In this document: positions 12,474 through 25,203 of the stretch, piece after piece
Layout: the number at the start of each line of letters is the position of its first letter
Numbering within the stretch: the stretch's first letter is position 1
DNA from: Torreya grandis
Lineage: Eukaryota > Streptophyta > Pinopsida > Cupressales > Taxaceae
Assembly: GCA_037957365.1 (NCBI GenBank)
Contig: JARHVA010004901.1
Location: forward strand, 1,295,001 to 1,359,000
Length of the DNA stretch: 64,000 nt
Reading direction: 5' to 3'
Notes under the pieces: model-generated
Seen by the model: only the letters and a program-made list of their open reading frames with translations
Told to the model about the DNA's origin: nothing
Databases searched by the model: none
Position numbers and translations under genes: made by a program

Positions 12474-14035
12474 GGATAAAATACCATATAATCTGTGTAT
12501 GAATCATGTAGCATACATGAGTAGCATGTATAATAAAATATATTAATTAAGATAACAATATGTGATTATAATAATACCTAAGATGAATGATATGTATCAT
12601 GGTAACATCTATAAAATAAAAGTAAAATCTTAGCCAATAATCAATTGCACACACACAAGAGCCCTCACTATAAAATAAAAGTGGTCTAAGGAGAACACTA
12701 ATAAGAGCATACTATAATGTGATACATTCTAAGTAATGACATATTAAAATTTCCAAATATAAAAATAAAGAAACATATAGTGTCACAAGGGAAAAAATAA
12801 AGAAAAATATTTAAATGTTCCAAAAGCAAGACAATAGGAAGAAAGAAAAATATACTCAAGGAAGTGATAATGTGAATAAATGAAGTATAAACAACCAACA
12901 TAATCATATAATACTATTCCTTGCATGTATTTGATATATAATTTTTTTTATGTAACATAGCATACCACACACACTATGTAAAATGTGAACATGAGTATAG
13001 GCATGTGTACACATTAGTATATAATCTCAACATGATAGAGTATAAATGATCATAAATTAATGTAATTGTTATAAATTTTTTCCACAATTGGTAAAAGGTA
13101 TGTTAAAAAATAATTTTATTTAATTACATTTTGGTAACTGGTCTATAACATGTTTTAGATAAATTAAGATAACTTTTCAAAAGTTTATTTATAGTGAGTC
13201 TGACTCGTTTCTTGCAAAGTCTCAAAATCTTTGGTAATATTTTGTCAAGTGAGTTGAGTTCATTGTCTTAAAATTCATTTAAAGTCATTTTATATTATAG
13301 GGTATCAATTATAGGTTATCATAATTACATTAAATATCATTTTAATATTCCCACATTATTTTTTCTTTACGATTGCTCTCAAACATCTTCAAAGTGTGGA
13401 ACAAGTGAAAATGAGGTTCAAAGTGCAAAAAGGCATCTTGGCATGTTTAGTTGCTTATGTGTGGTGATTTTTGAAGAATCTATTCACTAATTTAGGATTA
13501 AATAATTTATCCACAACATCCTAAATCCTTCATCAAGCCAAAATAATGGCCAAAAATAGTTCACATGTCCAAAAAAGGTAGATTTTTCCTCCATTTCTCC
13601 ATATCTCTTTGTAAACTAGTAAGGGCTATTTTCAAAAATTTGGTTTATAAAGAAAAAAAGAGTTGGATAAAATTATATTATGGGAATATATGTACATTTA
13701 TTCCCTCAATATTAAATTAATTATTTTTAGGTTGTCAAGGCTTAATTTTATGAACCATCACTAGAAGGAAAAGTGTTCTAAAACCCCAATAGCTCAATTT
13801 CAAGAAATATGATTACATTTTTGATCTTTTTCATTAAAATGGAAAGTTTTATGATATATTAGTTAGATTAAATATCCCTATTAAACCTTAATCAAATTTT
13901 AAATTTAAATAATGATTAAAGGTACAATTATAGGTTGTATAGTTTCAAGAATGTAAGGGGGATAACTAGAAAAGGGATTTTTAAGAGGTTTACATGATTG
14001 ATTGAGGGTATATAATGGTTGTCATGGTTATATGG
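12474..14035. other. AT-rich non-coding DNA
   Basis: No domains are seen. A small 9-bp inverted repeat (ATTTAGGAT at 13490, ATCCTAAAT at 13518) is the only local structure. Confidence 0.5.
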
Positions 14036-14219
14036 GATAATAAATATTAAAATTAAAAATTAATTAGGTATTTATTCCTCATAAAACTCAAGATATGATC
14101 ATTTCTTGTTTCCTAGGTGTCATTGTTCTCATTTTCTAAGAATGTTGCAGGTCTAATAGGGAATTTTTAGGTGGTTTTATTAATCAATAATGACCAAAAA
14201 ATGGTTGAAATGTTTATAA

Positions 14220-14301
<82 letters not shown>

Positions 14302-14575
14302 ATATATAATAATTAAAAAATAATTAGGTGTATATACCACATATAACTCAATAAAATACCAAAATACAGACCTAGAGTTATGCAAAAATGAGAAAATACA
14401 AGTTAGGATGACACTAAAAAGTGTATATATTGAGTTTTACTAATTAAAATATAATGAAAATTGACATGGATATATTTATTTATGTAATTTAAATTTTACA
14501 CATGGTTTCATATCTCTAACCTCCCTAATAAGATTAAAAAAATTCAAAACACAGGTCTAGACCATGAAAGAAATC
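14036..14575 (+). repeat. Three degenerate copies of a ~150-250-bp unit, spread by a TA microsatellite
   Basis: Starts near 14045, 14308 and 14455 share an ordered set of words: TAATTAGGT with ATAAAACTCAA or ATAACTCAA, a run of the AAAATACCAAAA type, then CCTAG or GGTCTAGA. The (TA)n tract lies between copies 1 and 2. The copies are heavily diverged, so exact borders are uncertain. Confidence 0.4.
14224..14308. repeat. (TA)n microsatellite with two phase slips
   Basis: About 85 bp of alternating T and A, with phase slips near 14270 and 14290. It is self-complementary. Confidence 0.97.
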
Positions 14576-15666
14576 AAGGTTCTTGAGTAATTTACTCATC
14601 GATGGGGTGTGAAATGAGTGTTTCAGACATTTTTAATTGCATAAAATGATATGAAATGATATATAATTATTTTTAAATTGTGAATCCATGCTTATAAAAT
14701 TAAAACTAATGCAAAATAATCTTAGATCATTGAAAAAACATCTCTAGGCAACCCTACAGGCAATAAGCAAGCACTTTTTTGAGAATTTATAATTGAGAGT
14801 TTAGTGAAGAATTTATAATATTTTAAAAAATTTAAAGTATTTAACAATTGATACATATAAAATTATCCTAAGGTGAGTGTCTAGTGAGATGTATAACTCA
14901 TTTTAGACCCCTAAATCTAAATCAAGGTTTCTTGAGGCCTAAACAACACAAAAGGCCATTTTTGGAAGTTATATGTGAATTTTAGAAATAATTTTTTTTT
15001 GAAGGTATAGGACACCATGTTTATGGTTTTATAATTATAATTTATATCAATATTATTTTAAAATAATGAAATTTCATCAATGTTAATGTTTTCATTATGC
15101 ATTTGGCAAACTTGTCAAGACAGAAAAAATGAATAAATAAAAAAAAATCAATATAGAGAGCTATGATTATTCATCATAAAATGAACTATAATAAATTATA
15201 TTAAAGTATTATATCAATAAATAATACATACATTTATTACCTACACTAATTTGTAGTAATAAGATTCCAAACCTATCAACAAGTTCCATCAATGAATTAA
15301 AATCTTCAACAAACCTTGCCAAGTCAATCACTCGTATTATTTACCATTTGGATAAAATTAAGAGGTCAAGAATTTGTTTTAAAAAAATATTCAAGGGTGT
15401 AAGGATTATTCAAAAACCTCAAGATGAAATTTTATCTCTCTCCTATATCAAGGTCATGAGTAAGAAGTCAAATCAACATAAAGATGCCTTCAAACAACCC
15501 TATTAAAGTGGACATACATCATATAAGAATGGATGGGTTATTTAAAGACTTGAACAATCCTTGAATACCTATATCCACTATATAGACTTATTTATTATTA
15601 AAAAATTTCAAATAACTCGTTTCTATGCCACTTTGGATCTATTTGAGGAAGTTGAGAGAGAGAAAC
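14576..15666. other. AT-rich non-coding DNA
   Basis: No recognisable domain, LTR or RNA gene on either strand. Confidence 0.5.
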
Positions 15667-16848
15667 TAATTTAACTTATTTGGGAAGAATGGAGTTTTAT
15701 TTCTATTTTAGTTAAGGGTATAGATTAATTAATAATTATAAAACACAAAAATAAATATAGTTATGATTTTTCTAATTGTTTGTCTTTTTTACCTTTCTAA
15801 AAATAGCAATAAATAGGAAGAAATATAACTTAGCTAGAAAATAGACTGATACGGCTGATACAGATGTTGAAAATGGTTGTGTAAGACTAGGAAGGTGTCA
15901 TAAATGTGAATCTAGATTTTGTTTGGTGAAAGGATAGGAACACCAAAAAGTGGACGCTTTGGTGTCTGACATTATCATCCATTCTTGACCCTCTTGTCTA
16001 AACTGATTACAAAGACCTGAAACTTTTTGAGTAGTTGCACTGTGCATATGAAAAATAAAGCATTAGTTATCAATGAAACTCACTATGGAACTAATTTTGT
16101 CTTAAAAACATAATAATCCATCATGATCTGATAAATGATATTTGAGTCACTTGAGAAAGAGGGGGGTTAGTGTGTAAGATTTAATAAACATGCAATCCAC
16201 ACCCCTTGTGTGGGCACACTACCTACATACCAATACTCTAAAGAGGGATCAAGTCATATGTAGTTTTCCCACCTAATGTGCTTTGTGAAATAGTGTGATG
16301 TAGATGAAAATGCCAATTTGATAGTGTTTGAGGGTGGCTAGGGACTAGTATGAGGATTTGAGTATGTTTGTAACTATATTAGATGACTATGTACAAATAA
16401 TAGGTAAATTGTCCTTAGTAATTTATTTGTATTCTTTATTGATTTGTAAGTTTTATCACCTCCCTTGTAAATGATATTTGAGTGGGGTTTTATAGGGAAC
16501 AATTAGTCATGGGTTAGATATATTTGTGTTAGGCCAACCTAATTGAGGATAAAGACTAGATGAAAATGATCATTGGGACTCAAAGTGTAAATGGATAAGA
16601 CCATAAAAAATGGGACACTTTGGTGTCTGATAATATAGTGAAAATGGGGTGCTCTTATCCTATAGGATCGAAACCTAGGGGAATAAGATTGGCATGGTGA
16701 ATACTATTTGGTCGAGGTGGAATGATCATTCAGAAGGTTTTAGATGACTTTAAATGAACAAAAAGGTGTCTATAAGGGTCATAAGAGCATGAAAAAAGGA
16801 CTTATGGATGGGGTGTCACAAGCCACACTCAAACTACCAATTTAGACA
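15667..16848 (-). repeat. 3' LTR of the gag-protease gypsy element
   Basis: Aligned by eye with 22129-23319. Shared landmarks include AGACTAGGAAGGTGTCATAA-like text (15884; 22350), TTTGAGTCACTTGAGAAAGA (16141; 22618), AGAGGGATCAAGTCAT (16242; 22719) and AAGCCACACTCAAACTACCA (16820; 23291). Many differences are C/T or G/A transitions. It carries two copies of a hairpin-like motif, GGACGCTTTGGTGTC at 15952 and GGGACACTTTGGTGTC at 16612. Confidence 0.85.
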
Positions 16849-16857
16849 TTTTATATA

Positions 16858-16870
16858 TTTGCCCCCCTTT
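16858..16870 (-). promoter_or_regulatory. Polypurine tract next to the 3' LTR
   Basis: On the minus strand AAAGGGGGGCAAA directly precedes the 3' LTR. It is the expected primer for plus-strand DNA synthesis and fixes the element's orientation as minus. Confidence 0.7.
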
Positions 16871-17229
16871 ATTCTAGTGATGTAGCAAAGTGAAATTCTA
16901 GGATAAATGAAAAATAGATAACATATCTAAACTTACCTATAAGGTTAAAACCCATGAAGATAGGTGATTCTAAGTGTGCATAGAGAGAGCATAATGTGAA
17001 GTGTAAATCTGCAAGACAAAACAAGGAGTATATCAGTTATTAATAGACATGCTCTGTCTAAAATAAGAATGTACAAAGGCTAAGTAAAAGAGAGAGGAAG
17101 AGAAAGGAATGAATACACCTCACCAGGTATTAGAAACAATACAAAACCTATTATGATGTTGAGTGATGTTGGGTATGTGCTATAGCAAGAGTAATATCAT
17201 GAATAGAGATGAGTGCTCAATTCCATGAT

Positions 17230-17425
17230 GGTGGCTTAATAATATAAAGGTTGTCCATTTGGCTCTATCATCACCCACTATGTAGTGAATTTATGTGATC
17301 ATGCATGTGTTAATCAATGTTTTGACTATGTGTCTAATCCCTCTAAGTAGGTAGCTCAATAATACAAAGGCTAGCTAGTCTTTTGGATCCATTGTTGCCC
17401 ACTAAGTGTGAACTATGAACTGATA
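17230..17425 (-). repeat. Degenerate tandem duplication, ~120-bp period
   Basis: GTGGCTTAATAATATAAAGG (17230) and GTAGCTCAATAATACAAAGG (17350) each continue through a 'CATC/TTG..CCCACTA..GTG' block. Two copies are visible, with about 20% differences. Confidence 0.6.
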
Positions 17426-17548
17426 TCAGTATAAATGTGTGTTGTATGCGATGGCTCATGAATCCCATGAATGCTCTATAATCTAATAATGTGATGTGGA
17501 TATCTAAATGTGTAATTAGAACTAAACCAATCTTGGCCACTATAAAAG

Positions 17549-17625
17549 GTGGAGATTAGGCTTGTATGAAAGCCACTCTAAAATTGAGAATTAGACTTAT
17601 ATGAAATCCACTCCAAAATGATGCC
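17549..17625 (-). repeat. Short tandem duplication, ~37-bp period
   Basis: GAGATTAGGCTTGTATGAAA-GCCACTC and GAATTAGACTTATATGAAA-TCCACTC follow each other directly and end with AAAAT-rich text. Confidence 0.7.
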
Positions 17626-19330
17626 AACCACATATAAATGGAATAAGGCATGTAATTTACAAGAATACTTGGGTAATAAAATGAACTAAAAAGAAAAGAA
17701 GGCTAATGTGCCACACACATTTCCCCTAATCACTAATGCTTGTAAAATGGATTCTAATCTAGAATTTGTACCAACTACCCAATCTAAAATTGGAAGTGAG
17801 ATCCATCATGTCATGCATGATTCCCCCTATATCTAGATAATTTGAGTAAAACTATAGTGAAAATTCCTAATGTAAACTAAAATATAACTAACGCAACTAT
17901 AATTGACCTTACTTTTATGTCTATTTTTGAAAATTCTTGGTTTCAAATGTTTGGAAAGGAGTACCAAAAAGTGGATACTTTTGTGTTTGACACTATAGTC
18001 CAAATGGGGTACTCTTGTCATTTACCATTTTTGATGACTATTCTATATTTATCACTATTTTTATGGTCTATTCTACATGTTTTGAACTCTGATTATTATT
18101 TTGAGTGTTCTAAAAACTAATTTTTTTGACCAATAAAGGGCTTTGATCTTTATGACAAAACCCCTATTTGTTACCCCCTCTTCTGAGGGTAGGAATGTAG
18201 AACCTACAATGACTTCCCTCAGAAGAAAGAGCCCTACAAGTGTGTTATGCTTTGAAATACATGATATACCAATGATAATATAAAAAATGTCTCAAGATAT
18301 AGCATAGTTTGTATTGGATATTGTTAGATTGATAGGGGTATGCCTAGAGAGATGTAACAATGTAATAACATGTGCACTATACTGAACTACAATTGGAGAT
18401 CTAGTTAGTTTTTTAAGGAGGGATAGAGCATGATGTCCATCATGGCATCTAAGAAGGTAAGATAATGCATGATGTGAATCATGGAATTATAAATAACTAA
18501 GAAGCAAATAAATAAATAAACACACCAGGTAATAAGAAAAAGCATACAAAAGAGGCTAAGGGGCCAAGAATATAAGGGACATGGGCATATGTCACTTAGA
18601 CTAGGAAAGTAAGCATATAAGGCATGTTTAAATACCCACATAAACATACAATTGTAAATAAGCAAGATTAGCATGAGGGCCACAAACACTTATAAGAGTA
18701 CAAGCAAAGGATATGGACAGATGTCCTAAGTCACACACAAGTAAAAAAATAGGAACTGAGAAATGCAATCACATCTAGCTACTCAAAACAAGAAAAGAAG
18801 GCATGTAAATGCTATAAATACTATTGCATCTAACTAATCAAAATAAGAAGTGAAACTATGTAAAACATGTAGTAAAAGACTAGGTAGATGCTAAGAAATA
18901 CACAAGTTCTATATACTAGTGAGTGTCGATAGAATAATCTATGTAAGATAGTAATTAATGTGCATAAACATGATACTAAAGTGTGTGGTGTAGGAATGAC
19001 ATAACCTAGATGGTGTAGTCATGTAGAAGATGCCCCTAGTGGGTAGATATGTTGATGTATGTCTTGAATGTATAAGTATGATGCCCCCTCAATGGGTAAA
19101 GCGAAACAATCAAGGATCTAGGTGTCACTACACACACTCAAATAAGATTAAGTGAATCATGATAATGTAAATAAATTGACAAATAATAACATACAACAAA
19201 AAAATGTAAGTCAACATGGTAGGAGAAATGCAAAGCATGATAATGCATATAATTGAAAAGTTTTTTGGTGTTTTGAGTTATTTGAATGTTTTTGTATTTT
19301 GACATGTTATATTTTTTTTGGTATTTTTTA

Positions 19331-19465
19331 AATAAACTATGCACAAGCAATCATAAGGAAACTATGTACAAGAAATCAAAAATAAATTATGTACAAGTAA
19401 GCAGAAAAAACTATGTATAAGTAAGCTAATAAATTATGTACAAGTAGAAAGAAACTATGTACAAT
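19331..19465 (-). repeat. Six-copy minisatellite, ~21-26-bp units
   Basis: Units read AAACTATGTACAAG plus a variable spacer: variants at about 19334 (GCACAAGCAATC), 19358, 19384, 19410, 19430 and 19451. It lies about 75 bp downstream (minus-strand sense) of the end of the gag-protease frame. Confidence 0.85.
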
Positions 19466-19539
19466 AATGTGAGTAAAGTAATATATACACAATGAATTAA
19501 AAGAGTAAGCTAGAGGGGGTAAAGGTTTCAAGGATGGAG

Positions 19540-21400
19540 CCTATTAGGGATTGAGATGGAGGAAGGGATCATGCCCATCATCAAATGCCTCAAGATCATG
19601 ATCATAAGTATCATCATATGTTTTAGGCTCTATATACATGGTGGCTATCTCCTCAGGTGTCAACAAGATATATAATATTTGTGTAGTTCGAGTTTTATCA
19701 CTCATTTTGGTGCATTCCTATTGAAGGTGAACTGAGGCTCACTCTAGTGGTGAAGATGTTGGTTCTCTTCTAGGGAATTTAGATCATATAGTAGGTAGCC
19801 TCAATGGAAGTGGTGGAGCTAGTACTAGTGGTGATATAATATAAATATTACATTAAACCTATAGTTTATCCAATCTGTACTATAAATCTATACATGATTT
19901 TGTGTCATAGCCTGTGATTCTATGAAAGAGACAAAATGGGTGACCATCCTACCATGATAACCTACTAATAGATCTATGTCATATTGTAGGTAGTGTGATT
20001 AATCCATGATCAAGTAACATCTATAGCATAATATATGGTTAATGTTGTGTGTTTCCCACATGAATCTAAATAAATGACTCTATATCCATATAATTAACAA
20101 TGTAAATTGTATGTACTAAGTGATCTATCTATGGATGTGAATGTGGAGTATATCTTAAGAGTATAATAAGAGATGCTAAGAGTGATGAAATATGTGTGAT
20201 GAGGGCTCTAAATTCATCTCTATACTTTCCTAGGCCAATTGGTGTAAATCTTAATCCACACAAATAGTCATTTATGAGTGTGGGTGTCGTATCGTTATCT
20301 ACAATAGCTTGGGAATCTATATTAACATCATGCATGTATGGTAACTCAAAATTTACCACAAGGGGTAATTGTGATATGGGAGTCTCATCAACTTTAGTAG
20401 GAAAAAATGGTATTGCTATGAGAGTATCTATAACTGATGAAGTGATTGTGACTACTTAAAGATCTATATTTGTAAAATCAATTGAGACTACTAGAACTAT
20501 TATCGATGATTACATAATTGTAATAGGTGTAGGAATTATGATTAATGGAGTAGATGGAATGGTTGAAGCTACTATAAGTGGGTAAATATATAGAGATGAG
20601 GAAATAATGATAAGTAGAAGTGTGTAAGATGTGTGAGTCTCTCTTACCTCATATGTATGTATCTAGTCAAGAGAGTTATGATGGGGTGGTGACTAAAATA
20701 TGATATGAGGTGTCTCATTTGGTGAAATAGTTGAAGATGACTCTATAATTTTAAAATATCTAAATGTTTGTTTATCTATTAGGCATGTGTATGGGTATCC
20801 TTCATGGAAGAACATAACACATCGATGAAGAGTGGAAGGAACTACCCCCATAGTGTGTATCAAAGGTTATCCAAGTAAAAGGTTATAAAGAAGAGGAACT
20901 AGCATGACCTAGAACTGTGTAGAAAGGGTTTTTAAAGCAATGGTGCCTAATGTATATCATGGTATATCATCAAACCCTTTAATGTTCTTATATTACTTCT
21001 ACATGGAATCCATATCTATGCCCATGGTCTACAAAAATATAATATTACATATATTAAGTCTGAAACCACTATCAACTAAAACTCTCTTAACTGCATTGAT
21101 TTTGACTTGAGCTTGTATGAATAGTGGTAAATTCTAATCAATACCTATCTAAGAAGGCATGTCCTCATAATAAAAATAAATAACATCTTCTATAGTTTTT
21201 AATGTGTTAAACATTGATGCAAAATAAGAAGGCACTAAAATAATGGGTATAGAAGTATGAGTGAGTGCATGATAAATAATGTCCTTGAACACATTTGCTT
21301 TCTAAATTATTTATAACATGGAAATATTAGCTGGTGTGTTTCTCAACTGATCAACAATATCATATGCCATGTGTGGATCTTATTACAGGTGGGTTGGGTC
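19540..21400 (-). pseudogene. Tat-like gypsy gag C-terminus and aspartic protease, decayed
   Basis: The retroelement protease cleaves the gag-pol polyprotein. Minus-strand translation shows, in order: AYDIVDQLRNTPANISML (about 21380-21320), the linker that precedes the protease in Tat elements; NAVKRVLVDSGFRLNIC (about 21100-21040), where 'LVDSG' matches the catalytic D-(T/S)-G; KGFDDIP.YTLGTIAL; and YNLLLG.PLIHTMGVVPST (about 20895-20840), the conserved 'LLGRPWIH..GAVPS' segment after the protease. A tail follows with NDYLCGLRFTPIGLGKYRDE (near 20270-20210) and, near 19680-19540, 'EIATMYIEPKTYDD' and 'HDPFLHLNP' then TAA. Several stops interrupt it. The final TAA looks like a true end rather than a break, which fits a gag-protease-only element. 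Confidence 0.7.
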
Positions 21401-22128
21401 TAGGATGGAATAGAATAGGAGGGTGGTGGGGTATCTGATTAGGGGGAGGAAGCATGGTGGCACATCGAGTGATATCTCTAATTATATTATCTATTAACCA
21501 CATAGGGATAGTAGTAGCTATGGGAGGAGAGTAAAGATAATTGATAGGTCAAGGTGGTGGAGGGACAAATAGTGTTAGCTAGACTCTCTAGTGATGGGTA
21601 ATAACCTAGGGAAGAGTAAAATGGACCATAAAACATTACTCAACATGGGATATAGGCTCCAAGGGAGGTGAGGTAACATGTGTAAAAAATATATATGTAA
21701 AGTTGATCAATAAAAGGAACAACTACATGTGTTTTTGCTTATGAAGGAAGTGAATTAGGCATACAAGGCATATGATAAAACTTTGCATTAAGGAATAAAA
21801 AACTTTTGAATTCATGTAATCATTGGACCTAGTAGAGAAATATTAGGCCTTTGAAAGGAGGACTTGTGAATTACTATGGTAAAATAAGAATGAAACTGAT
21901 TTAGATGTAAGGCGATACCTCAAGAAGAAAAGGGACCTAGTATATTCAACTAGGGTTTGAAAGAAAATGACTTTTAAAAATTACTATGGTGAAGTTTAAA
22001 AATTAAATGTGAAATTATAATTTATATATGGAGGAAAAATTAGAAAATTACTACTAAAATCAATAAAGAATTTTCCCTAGGGTTTTTAGGGTTTTTGTGC
22101 ACAAATGAAGTAAGTCAAGTTCACCAAA
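21401..22128 (-). other. Leader and gag N-terminal region of the gypsy element
   Basis: This lies between the 5' LTR and the readable gag-protease. Pro/Gly-rich fragments may be gag, but no frame is dependable. Minus-strand text right after the LTR reads TTTGGTGAACTTGACTTAC; whether TGGTGAACTTGAC is the primer site is uncertain. Confidence 0.35.
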
Positions 22129-23319
22129 TGATTTACCTTATTTGGGAATAACAGAGATTTATTCCTATATTAGCTAAGTGTTTAGATTAATAAATTAGTG
22201 CAAACTAAAATAATAAATATAGTCTTGATTCATGTAATTTTTTGTCTTTTTTACCTTTATAAAAATAGTAATAAATAAAGAGAAATATAACTTTGCCAAA
22301 AAATAGATTGAGACAATTGATATAGATGTTGAAAATGGATTTGTAGGACTAGGAAGGTGTCATAAACCTAAATCTATATTTCATTCAATGAATGGATAGG
22401 AGCATCAAAAAGTGGACACTTTGGTGTCCATCTCTATTGTTTGTTCCTACCACTCTTATCCAAACTAATCAAAAAGACCTAAAACTTTTTGGATAGTTGT
22501 GTTGTGCCTATGTGATCATGCCTATGAAAAATAAAGTGTTGGTTATTGATGAAAATCATTGTAGAGTTGATTTTTTATTACAACCTTAATCCTCTATCAT
22601 ACTTTAATAAAATGATATTTGAGTCACTTGAGAAAGAGGGGGGGTTAGTGTGTAAGATGTACTGAACATGCAATCCACACCCCTTATGTGGGTATGTTTC
22701 CTACATAAAAATATTCCAAAGAGGGATCAAGTCATGTATTTCTCCCACCTAATATGCTTTGTGTAATAGTGTGATGTAGATTTAAATGCCAATTTGATAG
22801 TGTTTGAGGTGGCTAAGGAGTAGTATGAGGATTTGAGTATGTTATATCTATATTGGGTGACTTTGTGCAAAAAATATGGAAGTTTTACTTAGTGATTTAT
22901 TTATATTCTTGATTTCTTTTTAAGTTTTGTCACCTCCCTTATAAATGAGCTTTGAGTGGGATTTTATAGGGAATAATTGGTCATGTGTCAGATGTATTTA
23001 TGCTAGGCCAGCCTAATTGAGGATAAGGACTGAATGAAAATGACCATTAGGGATCAAAGTAAAAATGGATAAGACCACAAAAATGGGAAACTTTAGTGTC
23101 CAGTGATATAGTCCAAATGGGGAACTCATGTCCTATAGGCTTGAGACATGGGGGAATAGGATTGACATGTGGAATACTATCTGGGTGAGGTAGAATGATC
23201 GTTTAAAAAGTTTTGGATGATTGTACATGAGAAAAAGGTGTCTATAAGGGTAATAAGAGCATAAAAAAAGACTTATGGATGGGATGTCATAAGCCACACT
23301 CAAACTACCAATTTGGACA
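22129..23319 (-). repeat. 5' LTR of the gag-protease gypsy element
   Basis: Partner of 15667-16848. It starts TGATTTACC and ends GGACA on the plus strand. It contains TGGACACTTTGGTGTCCA (22412-22429), a perfect 7-bp-arm dyad, and a second variant near 23086-23106. Confidence 0.85.
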
Positions 23320-24230
23320 TTTTATATGACTACAAAAACATGCAATCAAGAATATAGATGCATAAGTGGGTCAAACTCTAATAGATAAGGAGGATAGTTA
23401 AATCCACTCACTAAAAGTTTGTAAATTCTCAAGGAATTTGAATGAGATATTAAAAATGAGTAAATGAATATGATCAAGACCTATTTAAGCATTTAATACC
23501 ATCAAAGCATACAAGGAGACCGATTCTATTCAAGATAGGTCATGAACTAGGATATAAGGCTTCTTTAAGCATTCAAATAAACCTACCTCTCCATCCTATG
23601 ACATTTTAAAAGAGAAAGAAGTAAAAATATATAATGTACTACATAGGAGTTTAAAAAACATGTAATTTAGATAATATAAAAGTGGTTGAGAAATGATAAG
23701 TAAAAAGATGACTAGGCATGATGACTCATACCTAATTTGGGGATGCTTTGTCTCCTCTCTTATAAATTCCATTTTTATATGTATGTTGATTTTTTGAAAG
23801 AGGATATCATTATTCTTTTGGATATGCATGAAATATGCCAAAATTTTTTACTACATCACCTTTGAAGTAATAATAAGCTTATTTTCTTTCATTTTTAGAT
23901 TTTTCATGAATTGTGTGCCTCATGTTCATTGATATAACTTAGTGAATGATTGATTTTCCTCTCTTTATGTTTATATTTTTCACCTTTATGTAGAATATAA
24001 GAATTATTTCAGGTCATATCAATTGTCTAAGTCTGATTTCTACCTAGTTTGGAAGTGAATTCAAATAGTGTTTATTCTTTCCATACTACTGTGAATATTT
24101 ATCAAGACCTTTATATGAAATACTAATGTAAGAGTTGTATAACTCAAGATTATTCAAATGTATGGAAGTTATTTAACTTTAAAATTGTGTTAATTATAGG
24201 TATAATTGGCTATAATATTTGTGCATCACC
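23320..24230 (-). repeat. Possible 3' LTR of the Tat-like pol relic to the right
   Basis: On the minus strand AAATTGGGGG (plus 24231-24240) is followed at once by TGATGCACAAATATTATAG. A G-run followed by TG is how a polypurine tract and LTR start look, and the position is about 550 bp downstream of the integrase end. The second LTR would lie outside the window, so the call is tentative. Confidence 0.3.
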
Positions 24231-24789
24231 CCCAATTTTCAAATTACATGTTCAATTTTAGTTTGAGTATTTCTCCCTTTACCCTTTTCCTAGTCAAAAA
24301 ATCACTAAACTAGAGAGTTTAGAGTGAATTAGGTGAGTATACCAAGGTAACCATCTATTAATATTGATATTATCTCTAATATAAGTCCACACACACCTTA
24401 GATAGTTTACATTGTGTCAACATGAGTGATAAAAATCACACATTCTCATAAAGGTGCACTCTTGAGTAATAATAGTAACTTGTACCGTTCATGATGAAAG
24501 AAATAGATACCCCTAATGTATTATTACACATGGGAAGAGGGAAGGTCCAAAAACTATGTGCATTAGTATCATGGGTCTAGTGAAAACTTATATAGAACTC
24601 AAGTATGTGTGAAACATATATGTGTATAAAAATCATATGTTATATTTTGAGATAAAGTAAACAACATAGATGCCAAGGATCTAGTAAACATGTGAATGTT
24701 TAATATTTTTGAATTCTTGAATTATTTGAATGTTTTTTATTTTATTTCAAATTTTAATTTTTTTAAATTTTTGTAAAATTTTATGTTTA

Positions 24790-25203
24790 GGTATAATATT
24801 TATTCAGATTCATGATGTTAAACATTAGGTTCTTGAGAGGTTTTCCTTTCAATTATAACTAGGTGGTATACTTCTTTTCATAATTTTTTTGTAACTGTTA
24901 ATGGGTGGGCCCAACTAATGAGGTTTTAAAGTTAATTTTTTTATATTTTTTTTGAATTTATATAATTTTGATTTTATATTAGTACCAATTTATTCACATA
25001 AAATTCACATGGTCATACTATTTTTTAATATGCATGTTTGATGTAATCTTGACAAACTCGTAAATGTTCAATAGCTTTTGTATGTTTTGATAAATGTTTC
25101 CAACTAATGTAATCATTTTTTCTCAAAAATCATTATATTTTATAATATCCTTGAGAGAAACATGAAATGATAGGATTTCAATTTCAATTGGTAGAACTAC
25201 CTT
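24790..25203 (-). pseudogene. Integrase C-terminus of the Tat-like pol relic (part split off by an insertion)
   Basis: Integrase inserts element DNA into the genome. Minus-strand text from 25203 downward reads KVVLPIEIEILSFHVSLKD, the conserved 'YGMEAVLPIEVEIPSLR' block of Tat integrases, then decayed text ('PCEFYVNKLVL' for the 'PREFQ.GDLVL' module) and a 'NLNKYYT' end near 24795. Its upstream half ends at 28936 with ATPFSLV. The 3.7-kb element between them inserted exactly inside this conserved block. Confidence 0.7.

Larger units (their letters stand above)
16871..19330. other. Interior of the gypsy element, downstream of gag-protease, no pol
   Basis: No RT, RNaseH or integrase motif is found on the minus strand where pol should be. 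Small tandem duplications (17230-17425 and 17549-17625) and one extra copy of the LTR hairpin motif (17961-18020) are present. Confidence 0.5.
15667..23319 (-). mobile_element. Non-autonomous Ty3/gypsy (Tat-like) element, gag-protease only
   Basis: Two direct repeats of ~1.2 kb bracket a 5.3-kb interior. Read on the minus strand the 5' LTR is 22129-23319 and the 3' LTR 15667-16848. A polypurine tract (AAAGGGGGGCAAA on the minus strand) lies just inside the 3' LTR at 16858-16870. The interior has a gag-protease relic (19540-21400) and, downstream of it, 2.7 kb without RT, RNaseH or integrase similarity. The element therefore looks like a derivative that needed polymerase from elsewhere, or one that lost pol. 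I could not find a convincing target duplication: the flanks GAAAC and TTTTA do not match, though similarity extends a few bases beyond the TG..CA ends. Confidence 0.75.

Noticed and set aside
14224..14308. Replication origin or cruciform element
   Set aside because: It is a plain TA microsatellite; nothing beyond composition supports a role.
18405..18689. Minus-strand 94-residue hydrophobic frame as a membrane protein
   Set aside because: AT-rich low-complexity composition, inside a pol-free retroelement interior, without homology that I recognise.
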